The notes under the pieces were generated by a model. It saw nothing but the letters and a program-made list of their open reading frames with translations. It ran no database searches and was not told the origin of the DNA. A program made the position numbers and the translations under genes. This document shows positions 61,136-64,000 of a DNA stretch of 64,000 nt, one piece after another; the stretch's first letter is position 1, and each line of letters starts with the position of its first letter. The stretch is from Limnohabitans sp. T6-5 (lineage in GTDB: Bacteria; Pseudomonadota; Gammaproteobacteria; Burkholderiales; Burkholderiaceae_C): positions 682,001 to 746,000 of the forward strand of contig NZ_NERV01000003.1 in the NCBI RefSeq assembly GCF_003063315.1, written 5' to 3'.

Positions 61136-62035
61136 TCACCCGTCCATCGGCGCCACGGTGACCGCCACTTCCAGCGTGTGTTCGCCGCCGCCTTGCAGCA
61201 CGCCGCGCAGGGGCGAGACATCGGCAAAATCGCGGCCCACGGCCAGCCGCACATAGTCCAGGCCGGGGCTGGCCAGGCCGCATCGGTTGTTGGTCGGGTC
61301 CAGATCGAGCCAGCCCTGGCAGGCGTGGCTGGCCAGCTCGGGCAGATACACGGAGGCCCAGGCGTGCGAGGCATCGCTGCCTATCAAACGGGCTTGACCG
61401 GGCGGCGGCTGGGTCAGCAGGTAGCCGCTCACGTAACGGGCGGGCAGGCCCAGCGATCGCAGGCAGGCCAGCAGGATGTGTGCAAAGTCCTGGCAGACGC
61501 CGCGCTTGGCCTGCAGGGCTTCGAGCGCCGGGGTGTTGATGTCGGTGCTTTGCGAGGCGTAGGTGAAGTCGCGGTGCATGCGCGCCGTCAGGTCTTGCGC
61601 GGCTTGCATCAAGGGGCGATCGGGTGAAAAGCTGCTTTGTGCGTAGGCCGCAAAGGCTTCGTGCACGGGCGCATGGTGTGAGCCAAAGACAAAGCCGTTG
61701 TTCACGTCGGCCGGATGCCCGCCCCGGTAGCGCAAATGCTCGCGCACCGATTCCCAGCTTTGAGATGACGTGGCGGGTTCAATCACTGAGGTGTTCAGTT
61801 CGCTGTAGGCGCGCACCAGCAAGCCGTCGTGCGGGTGGGTCAAGGCCCAATAGGCGCGGTGGTTGCAATAGGCGTCCACACTGTGGTGCACGTACGCTGG
61901 GGGCTCCACATGCAGGTGGTGGTTGAGCACCTGCTGGCAGGGTGAGTTGGCCGGTTGCAGGTGCGCCACATGCTGCGCGGTTTGCACGGCCGGGCTGTAG
62001 CTGTATCGGGTTTCGTGGGTGATGGCCAGACGCAT
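61136..62035 (-). CDS. transglutaminase family protein
   Basis: A 299-residue cytoplasmic-looking protein. The catalytic triad is visible as Cys in 'AKRGVCQDFAHILLACLRS' (about 174-192), His in 'SDASHAWASVYLP' (about 220-232) and Asp in 'WLDLDPTNN' (about 243-251). The N-terminal 'MRLAITHETRYSYSPAVQTA' region is the bacterial transglutaminase-like N domain. Family members act as proteases or amide-bond enzymes. It begins 12 bases after the ATP-grasp/alpha-E gene ends, an arrangement seen in a conserved peptide-ligase-like gene set. Confidence 0.92.
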   Translation of the reverse strand: MRLAITHETRYSYSPAVQTAQHVAHLQPANSPCQQVLNHHLHVEPPAYVHHSVDAYCNHRAYWALTHPHDGLLVRAYSELNTSVIEPATSSQSWESVREHLRYRGGHPADVNNGFVFGSHHAPVHEAFAAYAQSSFSPDRPLMQAAQDLTARMHRDFTYASQSTDINTPALEALQAKRGVCQDFAHILLACLRSLGLPARYVSGYLLTQPPPGQARLIGSDASHAWASVYLPELASHACQGWLDLDPTNNRCGLASPGLDYVRLAVGRDFADVSPLRGVLQGGGEHTLEVAVTVAPMDG

Positions 62036-62047
62036 GGGAACAATCGA

Positions 62048-64000
62048 TCAAGCGCCAAAGCTGAAACGGGCTTCACCGCTGTGGGTGAAAAACAGCGCGC
62101 ACAGCTGGTCGGACACCTGCCGTGCGGCGCTTTGGCAATGCCCCAAAGCCGCATGCAAGGGCAGGGGCTGGGCCGAGCCCATGAAGTGGGCATCGGGCGC
62201 ACTGTACAGAGGCCACAAGGCTTCGGGCGTGAGGTCCACCAAACGCGGCACCAAACCTGCCAGCGGCACGGTGGCGCCATCGGCCAGATTGCCCATGCGC
62301 AGCAGGCGCGAACGCAAAGTGTGCGCCACCCAGCCCAGGGCGCGGGGGTTGTCGGGGTTGGTGACCAGCAGGTCCATCAGGGCCTGTGGCGTGCGGCTTT
62401 GCTGGTATTGCGCGTGGAAGCTGATGGTGCTGTCAAACAGGTCCAGCACCGCATCAAAGCCCGCTTGCTCGCCAATCAGGCCGCCTTGCACGGCTTCGCT
62501 CAGAGCGCTCGACAAAAACTCCAGCCGCTCGATGTGGCGGCCAATCGACAAGAGGCGCCAGCCATCGTCGCGCGTCATGCGGTCGGTTTGCGCCCCAGTG
62601 AGCGCTGCCAGCATCTGACTGGTTTCGCCCAGCAGGGCTTGCACTTCCACCGTGTCTTGCGAGTTGTCGCTGGCCACCGAGTTGAAAAAGCGCGATTCGG
62701 CTTGCTCCAGCAGCCGCCAGTGTTCGGGCGACAGGCGCTCGCGCACCGAAGAGGCGGCCAGCCGCACCGAGCGCAGGTTAAAACCCACGCTGGTGGCCAA
62801 GGTCTTGTCCCAAAGCCCAGCGATCAGCGAACGCTCAAACACGCGGTGCGACAGCGCGGCGGCAGGCACACCCGGGCGCACCAGGCCGTGGCGCGTGGCC
62901 ATGCGGGTGATGAAGTTCAAAAGCAGTGGCTGGTTCTGGTTTTCGCTGTTCAAAATCTCCAGACTCATGCGCACCAGACGCAAGGTGTTTTCGGTGCGCT
63001 CGGTGTAACGACCCATCCAGAACAGGTTTTCTGCGGCGCGGCTTGTGACCAGGCGCTGGCGCTGGGCCAGTATCTGGGCCGAGGGCTGTGCCGACTCGGC
63101 TTGGGGCGGCTTTGCTTCGCTGGCCGCAGTGGGCTCAGGCGGGGCGGCCGTGGCGGGCGCGACCGTGTCGTTTGCAGGTGCGGCCGATGCGCTCTGCACC
63201 CACACATCGGCGCTGCTGCCGCCGCGTTGCATGGAGGCAATGCCATCGCGCGTGCCCAAGCGGGCCAGGCCGCCGGGCAAAACTTGCCAGCCGCCTTGCG
63301 CGTCGGCCACGGCAAAGACGCGCAGCACCACCGGACGCGACTCGATCCGGGCCTGGCCGCCGGGCGGTGTTTGCCAGGTGGGCTGGTGCGACAGCGGCAA
63401 GCACGACTGCAAGGTGTGGGCGTCCGGGTCACGCAAGATGCGCCCGGCCCATTCGTCTTGCTCGCGGCGGCTGAGCTGGTGACCGAGCACCGGCTCGAAG
63501 CTTTGGCGGTCGGTGTTGTAGGGGTAGGTGGGCTTGATCACGCAACTCTGGATGCGTGGCAGCACGTCTTGCAAGGCCGCCGCTTCGCCGCACCACCAGC
63601 TGGGGATGGCGGGCAGTTGCAGCTCTTCGTTCAGCAGCGCACGCGCCAAGGAGGGCATGAAGCCCAAGAGCGCGTTCGATTCCAGAAAACCCGAGCCGGG
63701 CGTGTTGGCCACCAGCAGGTTGCCGCTGCGCACCGCTTGCAAGAGGCCGGGCACGCCCAGCGTCGATTCGGCGCGCAGCTCCAGCGGGTCGAGCCAGTCG
63801 TCGTCCACCCGCTTCAAGAGCCCGTGCACCGGCTGCAGGCCTTGCAAGGTCTTGAGGTAAAGCCGTTCATCGCGCACCGTCAGGTCGTTGCCTTGCACCA
63901 GACTCAGGCCCAGATAGCGGGCCAGGTAGGCGTGCTCGAAATAGGTTTCGTTGTAGGGGCCGGGCGTGAGCAGGGCGATGTGGGCCGAGGCCCCAGCTGG
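62048..64000 (-). CDS. circularly permuted ATP-grasp / alpha-E domain fusion, 5' end cut by window edge
   Basis: 650 residues are visible and the frame runs unbroken to the right edge. From the edge, 'HIALLTPGPYNETYFEHAYL' and 'VRDERLYLKTLQGL...VHGLLKR' belong to the circularly permuted type 2 ATP-grasp domain. A Pro/Ala-rich linker lies near window position 63070-63190. The rest is an alpha-E (DUF403) helical domain with 'SRAAENLFWMGRYTERTENT' then 'LRLVRMSLE'. Such proteins are predicted to ligate amide bonds. A GTG at 63898 is internal, not the start. Transglutaminase follows 12 bases downstream. Confidence 0.92.
   Translation of the reverse strand, partial: PAGASAHIALLTPGPYNETYFEHAYLARYLGLSLVQGNDLTVRDERLYLKTLQGLQPVHGLLKRVDDDWLDPLELRAESTLGVPGLLQAVRSGNLLVANTPGSGFLESNALLGFMPSLARALLNEELQLPAIPSWWCGEAAALQDVLPRIQSCVIKPTYPYNTDRQSFEPVLGHQLSRREQDEWAGRILRDPDAHTLQSCLPLSHQPTWQTPPGGQARIESRPVVLRVFAVADAQGGWQVLPGGLARLGTRDGIASMQRGGSSADVWVQSASAAPANDTVAPATAAPPEPTAASEAKPPQAESAQPSAQILAQRQRLVTSRAAENLFWMGRYTERTENTLRLVRMSLEILNSENQNQPLLLNFITRMATRHGLVRPGVPAAALSHRVFERSLIAGLWDKTLATSVGFNLRSVRLAASSVRERLSPEHWRLLEQAESRFFNSVASDNSQDTVEVQALLGETSQMLAALTGAQTDRMTRDDGWRLLSIGRHIERLEFLSSALSEAVQGGLIGEQAGFDAVLDLFDSTISFHAQYQQSRTPQALMDLLVTNPDNPRALGWVAHTLRSRLLRMGNLADGATVPLAGLVPRLVDLTPEALWPLYSAPDAHFMGSAQPLPLHAALGHCQSAARQVSDQLCALFFTHSGEARFSFGA

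Noticed and set aside
60744-61283. N-terminal extension of the RidA-like gene and other short frames in the REP cluster
   Set aside because: They translate the repeat DNA (repeating RTLRVPTYTITAPHP-like peptide) and are absent from RidA proteins.
1-64000. CRISPR arrays, tRNA or rRNA genes, prophage or IS transposases
   Set aside because: Direct reading found no regularly spaced repeats with unique spacers, no tRNA cloverleaf candidates and no transposase or integrase motifs. The only repeats are the REP-like families, the 46-base direct repeat and the terminator module.

Overview
This window looks like a stretch of chromosome from a Burkholderiales bacterium, most likely Comamonadaceae. The evidence is moderately high GC, orphan TctC/Bug-type periplasmic binding proteins (three copies), an EarP-type elongation factor P with Arg32, a phasin, and the general gene content. 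The genus is inference; Limnohabitans- or Rhodoferax-like genomes would fit. No rRNA, tRNA, CRISPR array, integrase or insertion-sequence transposase was found.

Layout. 1-7.6 kb holds housekeeping genes: UMF1-type transporter, glutamate racemase, class I fumarase, acetyl-CoA synthetase and a small secreted orphan. 7.8-13.5 kb carries a TctC protein, gamma-glutamyltransferase, a short-chain dehydrogenase, cyclopropane fatty acid synthase and a DUF423 membrane protein. 13.6-16 kb is ahpC-ahpF. 16.4-27.9 kb is an iron block. One minus-strand run reads: ferric-iron binding protein, TonB-dependent siderophore receptor, PiuC-type dioxygenase, alpha-hydroxy-acid oxidase, tonB, exbB, exbD, hemP. A clear Fur-box promoter lies in front of it. 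After a patatin-like gene come the ATPase and permease of the iron ABC transporter. 28.2-31 kb has a phasin and a translationally coupled deacetylase-like/thioesterase/nitroreductase trio.

31.1-38.1 kb is a type III restriction-modification locus (mod ... res). Inserted between mod and res are an OLD/ABC-like AAA ATPase and, overlapping it by ATGA, a small protein with a PD-(D/E)XK-like D...ExK pattern. This composite is the best candidate for an uncharacterised defence module. 38.3-45.4 kb holds pncB, a cation/proton antiporter, a 2-hydroxyacid dehydrogenase, rmuC, an MFS transporter and a LOG-family protein. 45.5-49.5 kb has efp, a split YeeE/YedE transporter and Fur-controlled feoAB. 49.5-58.6 kb is a catabolic-looking region: LuxR regulator, DUF3237 protein, TctC, two tandem tannase/feruloyl-esterase-family hydrolases, an APH-like kinase, another TctC and a GntR regulator. 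58.7-64 kb holds a small operon (RidA, DUF2164, lipoprotein, flavin reductase, DUF1993) and a transglutaminase/ATP-grasp/alpha-E pair cut by the window end.

Between genes lie two families of REP-like elements. Family A units start GTAGGTCGG and family B units start GTAGGAGC. Each has a GTAG head followed by an imperfect hairpin, usually in inverted pairs. The stems differ in sequence between copies but keep pairing, and one pair supplies the TAG stop codons of both flanking convergent genes. No REP-associated transposase (RAYT) is in the window.
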